From Polyangia bacterium (GTDB lineage Bacteria; Myxococcota_A; Polyangia; Polyangiales; Sandaracinaceae), in assembly GCA_030426845.1 (NCBI GenBank), contig JAUHXR010000058.1, positions 1-35,602 on the forward strand: a stretch of DNA of 35,602 nt, read 5' to 3'. Positions 14,163 to 21,370 of the stretch are shown here, one piece after another. The first letter of the stretch is position 1. Each line of letters opens with the position of its first letter. A program made the translations under genes and the position numbers. The notes beneath the pieces are model-generated. The model saw nothing but the letters and a program-made list of their open reading frames with translations, did no database searches and was not told the origin of the DNA.

Positions 14163-16269
14163 GCTGAGCCACGACCTCGCAGCCGCCGCCGGCGCGCTCG
14201 CGGACCTCCACCTGGCCGCCGTGGGCCTCGAGGAGGTCGGCGACGAGGGAGAGCCCTATGCCGGTGCCGGGGGTGTGCGCGGTGTCCGCCCGCTCGACGC
14301 GGTGGAAGCGCTCGAGGACGCGGGCGCGCTCCTTCGCGGGCACGCCGGGCCCGCGGTCGCGCACGATCAGGGTCGGCCGGCCGTCGCGGCGACCCACCCA
14401 GACCTCGATCGCGTCCTCGGCGCCGCGGCCGTACTTGACCGCGTTCTCGATCAGGTTCGTGACGACCTGCTCGATCGCCTGCGGGTCGAAGCTCGCGTCC
14501 ACCCGCTCACCATCCTCGGGGCCCTCGAGGGTGAAGCCGCGCGCCTCGACGCGCGCGCGCAGGCCCTCGACGACCTGCCGCACGTGGGCGCGCAGATCGC
14601 CGTCTTCGAGCGCGAGCCGGCGCTGGCCCTCCTCGAGCTTCGCGAGGCTGAGCACGTTGTCGACCAGGCGCGCGAGGCGGACCGACTCGGTCACCAGCTC
14701 GCGGTGCACCCGCGGCCGCCGCTCCTCGCTCACCATGCCCTCGGCCAGCATCTCCGCGTGCATCCGCAGGGTCGTCAGCGGCGTGCGGAGCTCGTGGCTC
14801 ACCGCCGAGACGAACGCGCTCTTCTGCCGCGACAGGGCCTCGGCGCGGCGAGCCGCGCGCACGATGAGCGCGGCCGCGAGGAGCGCGACCATCAACAGCG
14901 CGGCGAGGGCCGCGATCTGCCAGCGGAGCTCCGCGTCGTGGCGCAGGCTCGCGCCGCGCAGCGCACCCTCCGCGAAGCAGAGCTCGAGCCCCTGGAGCAC
15001 CTCGGACGCCGGGCGGCGCACCGAGCACCGGCCCTCGCCCGCCTCGATCAGCCGCGCGGGGCCCGCGTCCCGGCGCGTGACGAGGTCCGTGATCCACGCC
15101 TCCACCGCCGCCCGATCGAGCAACAACCCTTGCACAACCGAAGTCTCGCCGCGGGTGACCACGCGGTGGAGGATCCACGTGTCCCCCGTACGGAGGAACG
15201 TCATCGGCGTGTAGGCGACCTCCGTCTCCGTCTGCAGGCGATTGTCGGCCGCGGGCGCGTCCGAGATCGTCGGCACGACGCCCGCGCCGAAGCGGTAGTC
15301 CACCACCAGGCTCGTCCCGATCGGGCCGAGCGCGAGGGTGCGCAGGGCCTGGGTCACGCAGGCGCGGGCCTCGAGCGTCTCGGCTCCCTCGACGCTGATC
15401 CCGAGCGGGCGTCCGTCGCTCGCGGCGAGGCGGACCCGGACCTCGACCTCGCGCTCGGGGGCGCAGCCCCGCACCGCGTCCCCGTACCGCTCGAGCGCGG
15501 CCCGCACGGCGCCGCGCGTGGGGCGCCCCGACGCCTGCACCTGGAGCCGCGCCGAGGAGGACGCCTGAGGCGCGTCCCAGCCGACGTTGCGGCGGTTCTC
15601 GATCGGCGCCTGGCGGCCCCGCGCGAGCACGCGCGCGCCGGCCTCCTCGTCGCCCGCCTGGGCCGCATAGATGTCCTGCGCCTGGAGGTTGCCCCAGCTG
15701 TTCTGGGCGACGGTGGAGACCGAGCCGGGCGCGGACCCGGGCGCAGACCCGGACCCGTCGGCGCCGCCGAAGGTGAGCCGGAGGAGCGCGTCCGGGGTGG
15801 TCCTCGGGGGCGGGGTCTCGGGCGAGCGCGCGCGCGCCCGGACCGTCGCGAGGCCGGGGCCCGAGACCCGGGCCGACACGCGGAGCCCGAGCTCGCTCGG
15901 CGGGGCGCCCGGCGTGTCGTGCGGCGTGCGGACCACCCCGTCGGGGTCCACCTGGAAGTAGCCCTCGACGCGAGGGTCCCGGGGCTCGCCGGCCAGCGGG
16001 GAGACCGCGACCGGATCGGTGATCGCGAGCACGTCGGGCGGGCTGTAGAAGTGGCTGTAGACCGAGAAGGCGCGCTCGGCCTCGCGCTCGCGCAGCTCCC
16101 CGAGGCTCTCGTCGACCGCGCCCTGGACGACCGCGGCCGCGCGCGTGAGCCGCTCGCGCTCCCGCTCCATCACGGACGCGCGCTCGCGCCACGTCGCGGC
16201 GAGCCAGCCTCCGCCGAGGAGCAGGGTCGACGCGACGAGGCCGACCGCGAGCGCGATCATGCGGCGCAC
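14155..16269 (-). CDS. sensor histidine kinase with large periplasmic domain containing an AgmX/TonB-C-like insert
   Basis: A 704-residue inner-membrane kinase. TM1 spans about residues 4-24 and TM2 about 450-471, framing a periplasmic domain of about 425 residues. Residues 252-328 resemble the AgmX/PglI or TonB C-terminal fold: a helix with RYGDAVRGC (Cys 269), strands (VEVRVRLAASDGRPLGISV), then ACVTQAL (Cys 304) and a final strand LVVDYRF. The cytoplasmic part has the H-box SHELRTPLTTL with phospho-acceptor His 492, the N-box NLIENAVKYG, and the G boxes DRGPGVP and GTGIGLSL; no HAMP domain is evident. GTG 16269 lies 9 nt after the regulator's stop with GGAAG upstream; ATG 16260 is an alternative. 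It forms an operon with the regulator at 16279. Confidence 0.93.
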   Translation of the reverse strand: MRRMIALAVGLVASTLLLGGGWLAATWRERASVMERERERLTRAAAVVQGAVDESLGELREREAERAFSVYSHFYSPPDVLAITDPVAVSPLAGEPRDPRVEGYFQVDPDGVVRTPHDTPGAPPSELGLRVSARVSGPGLATVRARARSPETPPPRTTPDALLRLTFGGADGSGSAPGSAPGSVSTVAQNSWGNLQAQDIYAAQAGDEEAGARVLARGRQAPIENRRNVGWDAPQASSSARLQVQASGRPTRGAVRAALERYGDAVRGCAPEREVEVRVRLAASDGRPLGISVEGAETLEARACVTQALRTLALGPIGTSLVVDYRFGAGVVPTISDAPAADNRLQTETEVAYTPMTFLRTGDTWILHRVVTRGETSVVQGLLLDRAAVEAWITDLVTRRDAGPARLIEAGEGRCSVRRPASEVLQGLELCFAEGALRGASLRHDAELRWQIAALAALLMVALLAAALIVRAARRAEALSRQKSAFVSAVSHELRTPLTTLRMHAEMLAEGMVSEERRPRVHRELVTESVRLARLVDNVLSLAKLEEGQRRLALEDGDLRAHVRQVVEGLRARVEARGFTLEGPEDGERVDASFDPQAIEQVVTNLIENAVKYGRGAEDAIEVWVGRRDGRPTLIVRDRGPGVPAKERARVLERFHRVERADTAHTPGTGIGLSLVADLLEAHGGQVEVRERAGGGCEVVAQLS

Positions 16270-16278
16270 GGGGCTTCC

Positions 16279-17043
16279 CTATCCGTCCGAGGGCGGCTCG
16301 AGCTCGGCCACGAAGCGGTAGCCGCGGCCGCGCACCGTCTCGATCCAGCCCTCGCCGCCCGGCACCTGCCGGAGCTTGGCGCGGAGCTGCTGCACGTGGA
16401 CGTCGACCGTCCGGGTGCGGACGCTCCCGTCGTTGTAGCCCCACACGTCGACCAGGAGCTCGGCCCGCTCGACCGGCCGGTGGCGACGCTCGACGAGGTA
16501 GCCGATGAGCCGCGCCTCACGCGCGGTGAGCCGCACCGGCTCACCTGCCTCGCACACGGTCTGCGCGTCGAGGTCGACCTCCACCCCGCCGACGCGGAAC
16601 GCCTTGGGGCGCTCGGGCGCGGGGCGCGGTCGACGCAGCAGCCCGCGGGCCCGCGCGACGAGCTCGCGCACCCCGAACGGCTTGGTGACGTAGTCGTCGG
16701 CCCCCGCCTCGAGACCGGCCACGATGTCCTCCTCGGACCCGCGCGCGGTGAGCACCAGGACCGGCGTCTCGTCGCCGCCCGCGCGGGTCCGCCGCAGCAC
16801 GGTGAGCCCGTCGACCTCCGGCATCATCAGGTCGAGCACCACGAGGTCGAAGCGCCGGCGCGCGAGCTGCTCGAGCGCGGCCGCGCCGTCCGGCGCGCAG
16901 GTCGTGCGGAAGCCCTGGGCGCTGAAGAGGGCGTCGAGGCCGTCGAGGATCGGGGCCTCGTCCTCCACGAGGAGCACGCGCGGCGGCGCGAGGTCGACGT
17001 CGCTCATGATGCTGACTGTCGCGGGCGCGGGTTCGCCTGTCAC
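16279..17043 (-). CDS. OmpR/PhoB-type response regulator
   Basis: A 254-residue two-component regulator, partner of the kinase encoded 9 nt downstream. The receiver domain begins RVLLVEDEAPILDGL, with acidic residues near 28-29, phospho-acceptor Asp 71 in LDLMMPEVDG, the Thr in VLVLTARG and the switch Lys in VTKPFG. The winged-helix DNA-binding domain has LTAREARLIGYLVE, ELLVDVWGY, TVDVHVQQLRAKL and ETVRGRGYRFV. I chose GTG 17043 because a TAGCCT box lies 6 nt upstream; in-frame ATG 17007 would still leave the whole receiver domain. A direct repeat typical of OmpR-family sites lies just upstream (17076-17092), suggesting autoregulation. Confidence 0.93.
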   Translation of the reverse strand: MTGEPAPATVSIMSDVDLAPPRVLLVEDEAPILDGLDALFSAQGFRTTCAPDGAAALEQLARRRFDLVVLDLMMPEVDGLTVLRRTRAGGDETPVLVLTARGSEEDIVAGLEAGADDYVTKPFGVRELVARARGLLRRPRPAPERPKAFRVGGVEVDLDAQTVCEAGEPVRLTAREARLIGYLVERRHRPVERAELLVDVWGYNDGSVRTRTVDVHVQQLRAKLRQVPGGEGWIETVRGRGYRFVAELEPPSDG

Positions 17044-17049
17044 CCCTGA

Positions 17050-17055
17050 AGGCTA
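17050..17055 (-). promoter_or_regulatory. -10 box TAGCCT of the regulator-kinase operon
   Basis: On the minus strand TAGCCT ends 6 nt before GTG 17043. The -35 position at 17-nt spacing reads CACCGC, which is poor, as expected for an activator-dependent promoter. Confidence 0.45.
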
Positions 17056-17075
17056 AGGGCGAGCCGGCCGCGGCG

Positions 17076-17092
17076 GTGTAAGGCTCGTGTCA
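17076..17092 (-). promoter_or_regulatory. candidate OmpR-family binding site (11-bp direct repeat)
   Basis: On the plus strand GTGTAA (17076-17081) and GTGTCA (17087-17092) are spaced 11 bp apart, the period of PhoB/OmpR half-sites. The pair sits at about -33 to -49 from the predicted start, just where an activator would replace a missing -35 box. Confidence 0.4.
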
Positions 17093-17110
17093 ATTGCCGC
17101 CGCCCCGGTT

Positions 17111-17152
17111 TCGAGCGCTCGGTCTCGGGCGCTCAGTCTCGAGCGCTCAGTC
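17111..17152. repeat. three tandem 14-bp repeats with GAGCGCTC palindromes
   Basis: Three units of TCGAGCGCTCAGTC-type sequence (17111-17124, 17125-17138, 17139-17152) differ at only two positions. Each holds the 8-bp palindrome GAGCGCTC or its variant GGGCGCTC. The array covers the stop codon of the MATE gene and part of the gap upstream of the response regulator. Confidence 0.8.
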
Positions 17153-18499
17153 CTCGAGGGCGAGGAGCCTGTGGCGCGCGTAGAACCCGGCGACCGCCCC
17201 CATCACCACGTTGGCGGCCGCGATCCCGAGGAAGAGCCCGACCACGCCGAAGAGCTCCGAGCCGAGCCACGCGAGCGGGATCGCGAGGACGAGGAGACGC
17301 AGCGCGGCGAGCAGGGTCGCCTGAGTGGGCATGTCCAGCGCGTTGAAGACCGACGCGACGAGGAGCGCGATGCCGAAGAGCGGGTAGCTCCACGGGACGG
17401 CGCGGAGGTAGGCGACGGTGAACTCCACCACCTCCGGGTCGTCGTTGAAGATCCGGGCGAGCGGCCCGGCGGCGAGCGCGAGGATGGCGGTCACCGCGAG
17501 GCCCCACACCAGCGAGGCGACGCTGACGAACCGGAGCGCCTCGCGGTTGCGGCCCACCTGGCCCGCGCCGTGGTTCTGGCCGACGAACGGGGTGATCGCG
17601 GCGGTCATCGCGTAGACGCCGATCAGCGACAGGCCCTCGATGCGCGTGCCGACGCCGTAGGCCGCCACCGCGTGGGCGCCGTGGAACGACACGATGCGCG
17701 TCACCGCGCCGGCCGCGAGCGGGGTGAGGAGGTTGGTCCCCGCGGCCGGGATGCCCACGTGAAGGATCGCGCGCCACGACGCGAGGACCTCGGCCGGCCG
17801 CGGCAACGCCAGGCTCAGCATCCGCTCGCGCCAGCCGAGCACGTAGAAGCCGCCGACCGCGGCCACGACGTAGCTCGCGACCGTCGCGAGGGCCGCGCCG
17901 CGCAGGCCCATCGCCGGGATCGGCCCGAAGCCGAAGATCAGCGCGGGGTCGAGCACCGCGTTCACGACGCCCGCCGCCACCATCACGAGGGCGGGCGTCT
18001 TGGTGTCGCCGGTCGCGCGGATCGCGCCGTTGCCCACCATCGGCACCACGAGCAGGCCGATGCCGCAGTAGAGCGGCACCATGTACTCGCCGATCAGCGC
18101 GATCGTCGGGCCGTCGGCCCCGAGCGCGCCGAAGAGCGGCTCGATCGTGAGCAGGCCGAGGCCCGAGACGGTGCACACCACCGCCATCGCGAGGATCAGC
18201 GAGTCGGTGGTCAGCCGCTTGACCCGCTCCTCCTGACCCTCGCCGATCGCCCGGGCGATCACGGCGGTGCTGCCGATGCCGAGGCCGATGGTGAGGTTCG
18301 AGATCACCATCACCACCGGGAAGGTGAAGCCCATCGCGGCCAGGGCCTGCGGGCCGAGCTGACCCACCCAGAACGTGTCGACGACGTTGAAGAACAGGAT
18401 CGCCGCGATGCCGACCATCATCGGCACGCAGAGGCGGATGAGCGTCGCGCCGACGGGGGCCTCCAACAGCCGCTTGCGCCGCTCGCGATCGCCGCTCAC
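17147..18499 (-). CDS. MATE-family multidrug/toxin efflux transporter
   Basis: A 450-residue inner-membrane transporter of the MatE/NorM type, which exports cationic or aromatic compounds in exchange for H+ or Na+. About twelve hydrophobic helices form two repeats. Family features include GATLIRLCVPMMVGIAAILF and NVVDTFWVGQLG in the first repeat, MGFTFPVVMVISNLTIGLG, TGDTKTPALVMVAAGVVNAV then LDPALIFG, and VGQNHGAGQVGRNREALR in the second repeat. Length is normal. GTG 18499 follows the only plausible upstream promoter, and the conserved first helix lies about 20 residues in. Substrate is unknown. It lies upstream of, and in the same direction as, the regulator-kinase operon, separated by a 104-bp gap containing 14-bp repeats. 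Confidence 0.93.
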   Translation of the reverse strand: MSGDRERRKRLLEAPVGATLIRLCVPMMVGIAAILFFNVVDTFWVGQLGPQALAAMGFTFPVVMVISNLTIGLGIGSTAVIARAIGEGQEERVKRLTTDSLILAMAVVCTVSGLGLLTIEPLFGALGADGPTIALIGEYMVPLYCGIGLLVVPMVGNGAIRATGDTKTPALVMVAAGVVNAVLDPALIFGFGPIPAMGLRGAALATVASYVVAAVGGFYVLGWRERMLSLALPRPAEVLASWRAILHVGIPAAGTNLLTPLAAGAVTRIVSFHGAHAVAAYGVGTRIEGLSLIGVYAMTAAITPFVGQNHGAGQVGRNREALRFVSVASLVWGLAVTAILALAAGPLARIFNDDPEVVEFTVAYLRAVPWSYPLFGIALLVASVFNALDMPTQATLLAALRLLVLAIPLAWLGSELFGVVGLFLGIAAANVVMGAVAGFYARHRLLALED

Positions 18500-18505
18500 C
18501 GCCCA

Positions 18506-18535
18506 CGTCTAGGGCAACCCGACCCCCGAGGGCAA
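18506..18535 (-). promoter_or_regulatory. promoter TTGCCC-18-TAGACG of the MATE gene
   Basis: On the minus strand TTGCCC (18530-18535) and TAGACG (18506-18511) are 18 nt apart. The -10 box ends 6 nt before GTG 18499. The -10 lacks the usual final T, so this is a moderate match. Confidence 0.35.
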
Positions 18536-18571
18536 CGCCAATCTCGGCCCGCTCTGGGAAGAAGCCGACCG

Positions 18572-19597
18572 TCACAGCGCGTCGAGCGCGTTCGCCGCGA
18601 GGTGGACCACGCGCCACTGCTCGGCGAGGCCGGCGTCGGCGCCCTCGGCGTGGCGCAGGAGCGGCGTACGGACGAGGCCGCCGCGGGCGCGCTCGGGGAG
18701 GGCCGCAAAGATCGCCTCGGACTCGGTCGGCGGCACCAGGGGATCGCGCTCGCCGTGGAGGAGGAACACCGGGGCCGACAGATCCGCGATCGCCCCGCGC
18801 GGGCTCATCCGGGCCAGCGCGTCCGCGTGGCGCGCGACGATCGCGCGCAGCCTCGACTGCGCCTCGGGGGGCATCGGGTCGGCGCGCAGGGCGGCGAGCT
18901 CGGCCGCCGCGTCCCCTTCGAGGCGCGGGGCCTCGCCGCCGAGGAGCCGCGCGGTCAGCGCCGCGGCCGCGTCGGGCGACTCGAAATACTCGGCCTCGAA
19001 CGCGTGGGCGAGGGCCTCGGCGCCGTACCGCTCCTCGGGCGAGGCGATCCACCCGTCGAGCAGCCCGGCGAGGTCGTGGTGCGCGCCGATCGCGAAGACC
19101 GCGTGGATCGCGTCGGTCTCGGTCGCGGCCCGCAGCGCGACGCCGCCGCCCACGCTGATGCCGACCACCCCGACCGACGCGACGCCGCGCGCGCGGGCGA
19201 GGGCCTCCGCCGCGCGACGCGCCTGGATCACGGTCGCCGGGTCGAGCCTCAGCGCGGCGAGCGCGTCCAGCGACGGGCAGTGGACGTCGAAGCCGCGGGC
19301 CGCGAGCTGGCCGGCAAACGCGCGCAGGCGCGGCTCGTCGACGCCGCCCGGGTGCGCGCCGTGGAGCAGCAGGATCGGCCGGCCTCGCCCGCCGTAGCGA
19401 ACGGCCCGCGCGCCCGCGAGCGTGGTCTCCTCGATCGCCACGTCGGCCGGCGGCTCGCCGCGCTGGGACTCCGGGCTCTGGAAGCCGAGAAGGAGCCGCG
19501 CCGCGCGCACGTGCCAGGCGACCGGCGACCACAGCGCGAGGCCGAGCGCGCACAGCCCGAGCAGCCCGAGCACCCCTCGCGCGTAGCGGCGCCGCAC
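18572..19597 (-). CDS. membrane-anchored alpha/beta hydrolase
   Basis: A 341-residue hydrolase with an N-terminal hydrophobic segment (GVLGLLGLCALGLALWSPVA) that probably anchors it in the inner membrane with the enzyme domain outside. The alpha/beta-hydrolase core starts near residue 65. HG of the oxyanion loop is in ILLLHGAHPGG, the nucleophile elbow is GISVGG (Ser 148), the acid is probably Asp 285 in LLHGERDPLVPP, and the base His 316 in LLRHAEGADAG. Substrate cannot be predicted; esterase or thioesterase activity is likely. The GTG start at 19597 is preceded closely by GGAG and a TTAA-containing AT-rich patch. It diverges from the metal-resistance-like operon at 19727. Confidence 0.82.
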   Translation of the reverse strand: MRRRYARGVLGLLGLCALGLALWSPVAWHVRAARLLLGFQSPESQRGEPPADVAIEETTLAGARAVRYGGRGRPILLLHGAHPGGVDEPRLRAFAGQLAARGFDVHCPSLDALAALRLDPATVIQARRAAEALARARGVASVGVVGISVGGGVALRAATETDAIHAVFAIGAHHDLAGLLDGWIASPEERYGAEALAHAFEAEYFESPDAAAALTARLLGGEAPRLEGDAAAELAALRADPMPPEAQSRLRAIVARHADALARMSPRGAIADLSAPVFLLHGERDPLVPPTESEAIFAALPERARGGLVRTPLLRHAEGADAGLAEQWRVVHLAANALDAL

Positions 19598-19710
19598 GGC
19601 TCCGGTTTAACAGTTCTTCACCGCGAGATCCGAACCTCCTTCACAGGCGGCCCCCACGTTCAAGTCACACGAGGCGACGGAGCGGATGGCGCGACGCGGC
19701 TCGAGACACG

Positions 19711-19718
19711 AAGGAGGT
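19711..19718 (+). promoter_or_regulatory. strong ribosome binding site AAGGAGGT
   Basis: AAGGAGGT lies 8 nt before ATG 19727, a full match to the 16S tail. It fixes this ATG as the start, although the frame stays open far upstream. Confidence 0.75.
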
Positions 19719-19726
19719 CTTGCTCG

Positions 19727-20224
19727 ATGTTCGGATTTCTCATTGGATTCGCCTGCCTGGTCGGCCTGATCGCCGTCCTGAAGCGCGGGCATCGCTGCGG
19801 CCGCGGCTGGCACGGAGGCTGGCACGGCGGCGGACGCGGCGGCTGGCGTCGCGGGCGTCGCCGAGGCCCGGGGGCGTTCCTCGGCTTCGTCTTCGATCGG
19901 CTCGACACCACGCCGAGCCAGGAGAAGGAGATCCGAGCCGCGGTCGAGGAGCTCTTCGACAAGGGCGCCGAGATGAAGCGGGAGGCGCGCACGTCGCGCA
20001 AGGACGTCGCCCGCCTGCTCCGCACGGAGTCCCTCGACGAGACGATCCTCGGTGAGGCCTTCGCGCGGCACGACGAGCGGCTCCGTGAGCTGCAGAAGGC
20101 GTTCGCCGACGCGCTCGGACGCGTTCACCAGGCGCTCGACGCGGAGCAGCGGGCGCGGCTCGCCGACTTCCTCGAGCGCAACGATCACGACGGTCACGGC
20201 GGTCCCTACCGCGGCTGGGCCTGA
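19727..20224 (+). CDS. membrane-anchored Spy/CpxP- or metal-resistance-like protein
   Basis: A 165-residue protein. A hydrophobic N-terminus (MFGFLIGFACLVGLIAVL) is followed by a His/Gly/Arg-rich stretch (HRCGRGWHGGWHGGGRGG) that could bind metal. A charged all-helical domain (about residues 60-160) contains LDTTPSQEKEIRAAVEELF, RLLRTESLD, FARHDERLRELQKAF and HQALDAEQRARLADFLE. This helix pattern, with a T/PxQ turn after the first segment and a repeat of it later (LDAEQR), is typical of CpxP/Spy and CnrX-like periplasmic proteins that sense or buffer metals or misfolded proteins. The ribosome site at 19711 fixes the start. First gene of an operon with a His-rich protein and a two-component pair. 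Confidence 0.8.
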   Translation: MFGFLIGFACLVGLIAVLKRGHRCGRGWHGGWHGGGRGGWRRGRRRGPGAFLGFVFDRLDTTPSQEKEIRAAVEELFDKGAEMKREARTSRKDVARLLRTESLDETILGEAFARHDERLRELQKAFADALGRVHQALDAEQRARLADFLERNDHDGHGGPYRGWA

Positions 20225-20235
20225 GGGAGGACGAG

Positions 20236-20601
20236 ATGCACAAGCGTAAGCTCCTGATCGCGCTTCTGGCGTTCGGCACGATCGCCGGCTTCGGACACGG
20301 CTTCGCGTCGATGTCCCACTGGCACCACCACCAGCGGGCGCGCCGCGCCGCCTTCGAGCAGCACGTCGCCGCCGTCTGCGTCGACGCCGCCCGACGGGTC
20401 GACCGCGCGGAGGCCCCCTACGATCGGCCCCCGCCGATGACCCCGCAGCCTCCCCCGCGGCAAGCCCCGCCGGCCTACTACCCGGACGACTACCGCCCGG
20501 AGCCGCGCCGGCACCACCACCGGGGTCACGCGCCCCGCGGTGAGCACCCGCGCGGGCTGGACGACGGCCCGCCCGATCCCTACGGCTACGACGGATACTG
20601 A
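20236..20601 (+). CDS. small His/Pro/Tyr-rich secreted protein
   Basis: A 121-residue protein with an N-terminal signal or anchor (KRKLLIALLAFGTIAGFGHG). A His cluster follows (SMSHWHHHQRARR), then a short helix with one Cys, a Pro-rich region (PPPMTPQPPPRQAPPAYY) and a second His cluster (RRHHHRGHAPRGEH). It ends YGYDGY. No known domain is seen; the His clusters suggest metal binding in the periplasm, which fits the neighbouring metal-resistance-like protein. GGGAGGA lies just upstream of the ATG, and the gene starts 11 nt after the previous stop, so it is co-transcribed. A strong hairpin follows before the response-regulator gene. Confidence 0.75.
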   Translation: MHKRKLLIALLAFGTIAGFGHGFASMSHWHHHQRARRAAFEQHVAAVCVDAARRVDRAEAPYDRPPPMTPQPPPRQAPPAYYPDDYRPEPRRHHHRGHAPRGEHPRGLDDGPPDPYGYDGY

Positions 20602-20623
20602 ACCGCGATCCCTCCTCCCACCC

Positions 20624-20656
20624 GAGGCGCCGGGCCCCTTCGTGGCTCGGCGCCTC
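20624..20656 (+). terminator. GC hairpin between effector and regulator genes of the operon
   Basis: GAGGCGCCG (20624-20632) pairs perfectly with CGGCGCCTC (20648-20656); the 15-nt loop can pair further (GCC with GGC). No T-tract follows, so it may be a partial terminator or an RNA-stability element that lowers expression of the downstream regulator genes. Confidence 0.5.
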
Positions 20657-20666
20657 ACCCTGTGAG

Positions 20667-20672
20667 TAGGAT
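20667..20672 (+). promoter_or_regulatory. possible -10 box TAGGAT before the response-regulator gene
   Basis: TAGGAT ends 11 nt before ATG 20684, with AGGA in the gap as a possible ribosome site. It could give the regulator pair its own short-leader promoter downstream of the hairpin. No -35 box is visible. Confidence 0.3.
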
Positions 20673-20683
20673 GGCAGGACCCC

Positions 20684-21370
20684 ATGGCACTTCGCGCCCT
20701 CCTCATCGATGACGACGCCCGGCTCGCCGAGCTGCTGAGCACCTACCTGTCCGACCACGACGTCTCCATCGAGGCGGGCCGCGACGGTCCGAGCGGGCTC
20801 GAGATGCTCGGCCGCGGCACCTACGACCTCGTGCTCCTCGACGTGATGATGCCCGGGATGGACGGCCTCGAGGTGCTCCGCCGCATCCGGGCCAAGAGCC
20901 GCATCCCGGTCATCATGCTGACCGCGCGCGGCGACGAGGCGGACCGGGTGGTCGGCCTCGAGCTCGGGGCGGACGACTACGTGCCCAAGCCCTTCAGCCC
21001 CCGCGAGCTCCTCGCGCGAGTCCGCGCGGTGCTCCGGCGCGCGCAGCCCGAGGCGACGAGCGAGCGGATCGCGATCGGTGGCGTCGAGGTGGACGTGGCG
21101 GCGCGAAGGGCCCGGGTCAACGGCGAGGACATCGACCTGACCGGGCTCGAGCTCGACATCCTGGTCGCGCTGATGCGCCGCGCCGGACGGGTCGTGCCGC
21201 GCGACGCGCTGCTCAGCGAGGCCGGGCGCGACGACGTGGTGGTGAGCGAGCGGACGGTCGACGTCCACATCTCGCACCTTCGCAAGAAGCTCGGCGACGA
21301 CCCGCGCTCGCCCGCGCGCATCCGCACGGTCCGCGGGGTCGGCTACGTGTTCGTGAGAGACGACGCGTGA
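20684..21370 (+). CDS. OmpR-family response regulator (CpxR/RstA-like)
   Basis: A 228-residue regulator. The receiver domain has the acidic pocket LLIDDDARLAELL (Asp 9-11), phospho-acceptor Asp 53 in LLDVMMPGMDG, Thr in IMLTARGDEADRV and the switch Lys in YVPKPFSPREL. The winged-helix domain has IAIGGVEVDVAARRARVNG, LTGLELDILVALMRRAGRVV, SERTVDVHISHLRKKLGDD and RTVRGVGYVFV. It resembles CpxR/RstA-type regulators, which fits the CpxP/Spy-like protein at the head of the operon. Its TGA overlaps the GTG of the kinase gene (GTGA), so the pair is translationally coupled. Likely targets include this operon itself, but no clear binding repeat was identified. Confidence 0.93.
   Translation: MALRALLIDDDARLAELLSTYLSDHDVSIEAGRDGPSGLEMLGRGTYDLVLLDVMMPGMDGLEVLRRIRAKSRIPVIMLTARGDEADRVVGLELGADDYVPKPFSPRELLARVRAVLRRAQPEATSERIAIGGVEVDVAARRARVNGEDIDLTGLELDILVALMRRAGRVVPRDALLSEAGRDDVVVSERTVDVHISHLRKKLGDDPRSPARIRTVRGVGYVFVRDDA

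Noticed and set aside
14221-17049. Very long plus-strand open frame across the histidine kinase and response regulator
   Set aside because: It runs antisense to two genes with textbook two-component motifs and has no recognisable domain; an artefact of GC-rich codon usage.
17076-17093. Perfect TTGACA on the minus strand as the -35 box of the regulator gene
   Set aside because: It lies about 32 nt from the TAGCCT -10 box, far from the allowed 16-19 nt. It fits better as part of the OmpR-type direct repeat.
19617-19663. TTCAC-type repeats upstream of the metal-response operon as a regulator box
   Set aside because: The copies are 23 and 19 bp apart and differ in sequence, so the spacing is irregular and not convincing.
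17087-19726. Plus-strand frame continuing upstream of the metal-resistance-like gene
   Set aside because: It is antisense to the MATE and hydrolase genes. The ribosome site at 19711-19718 and the family N-terminus place the true start at 19727.
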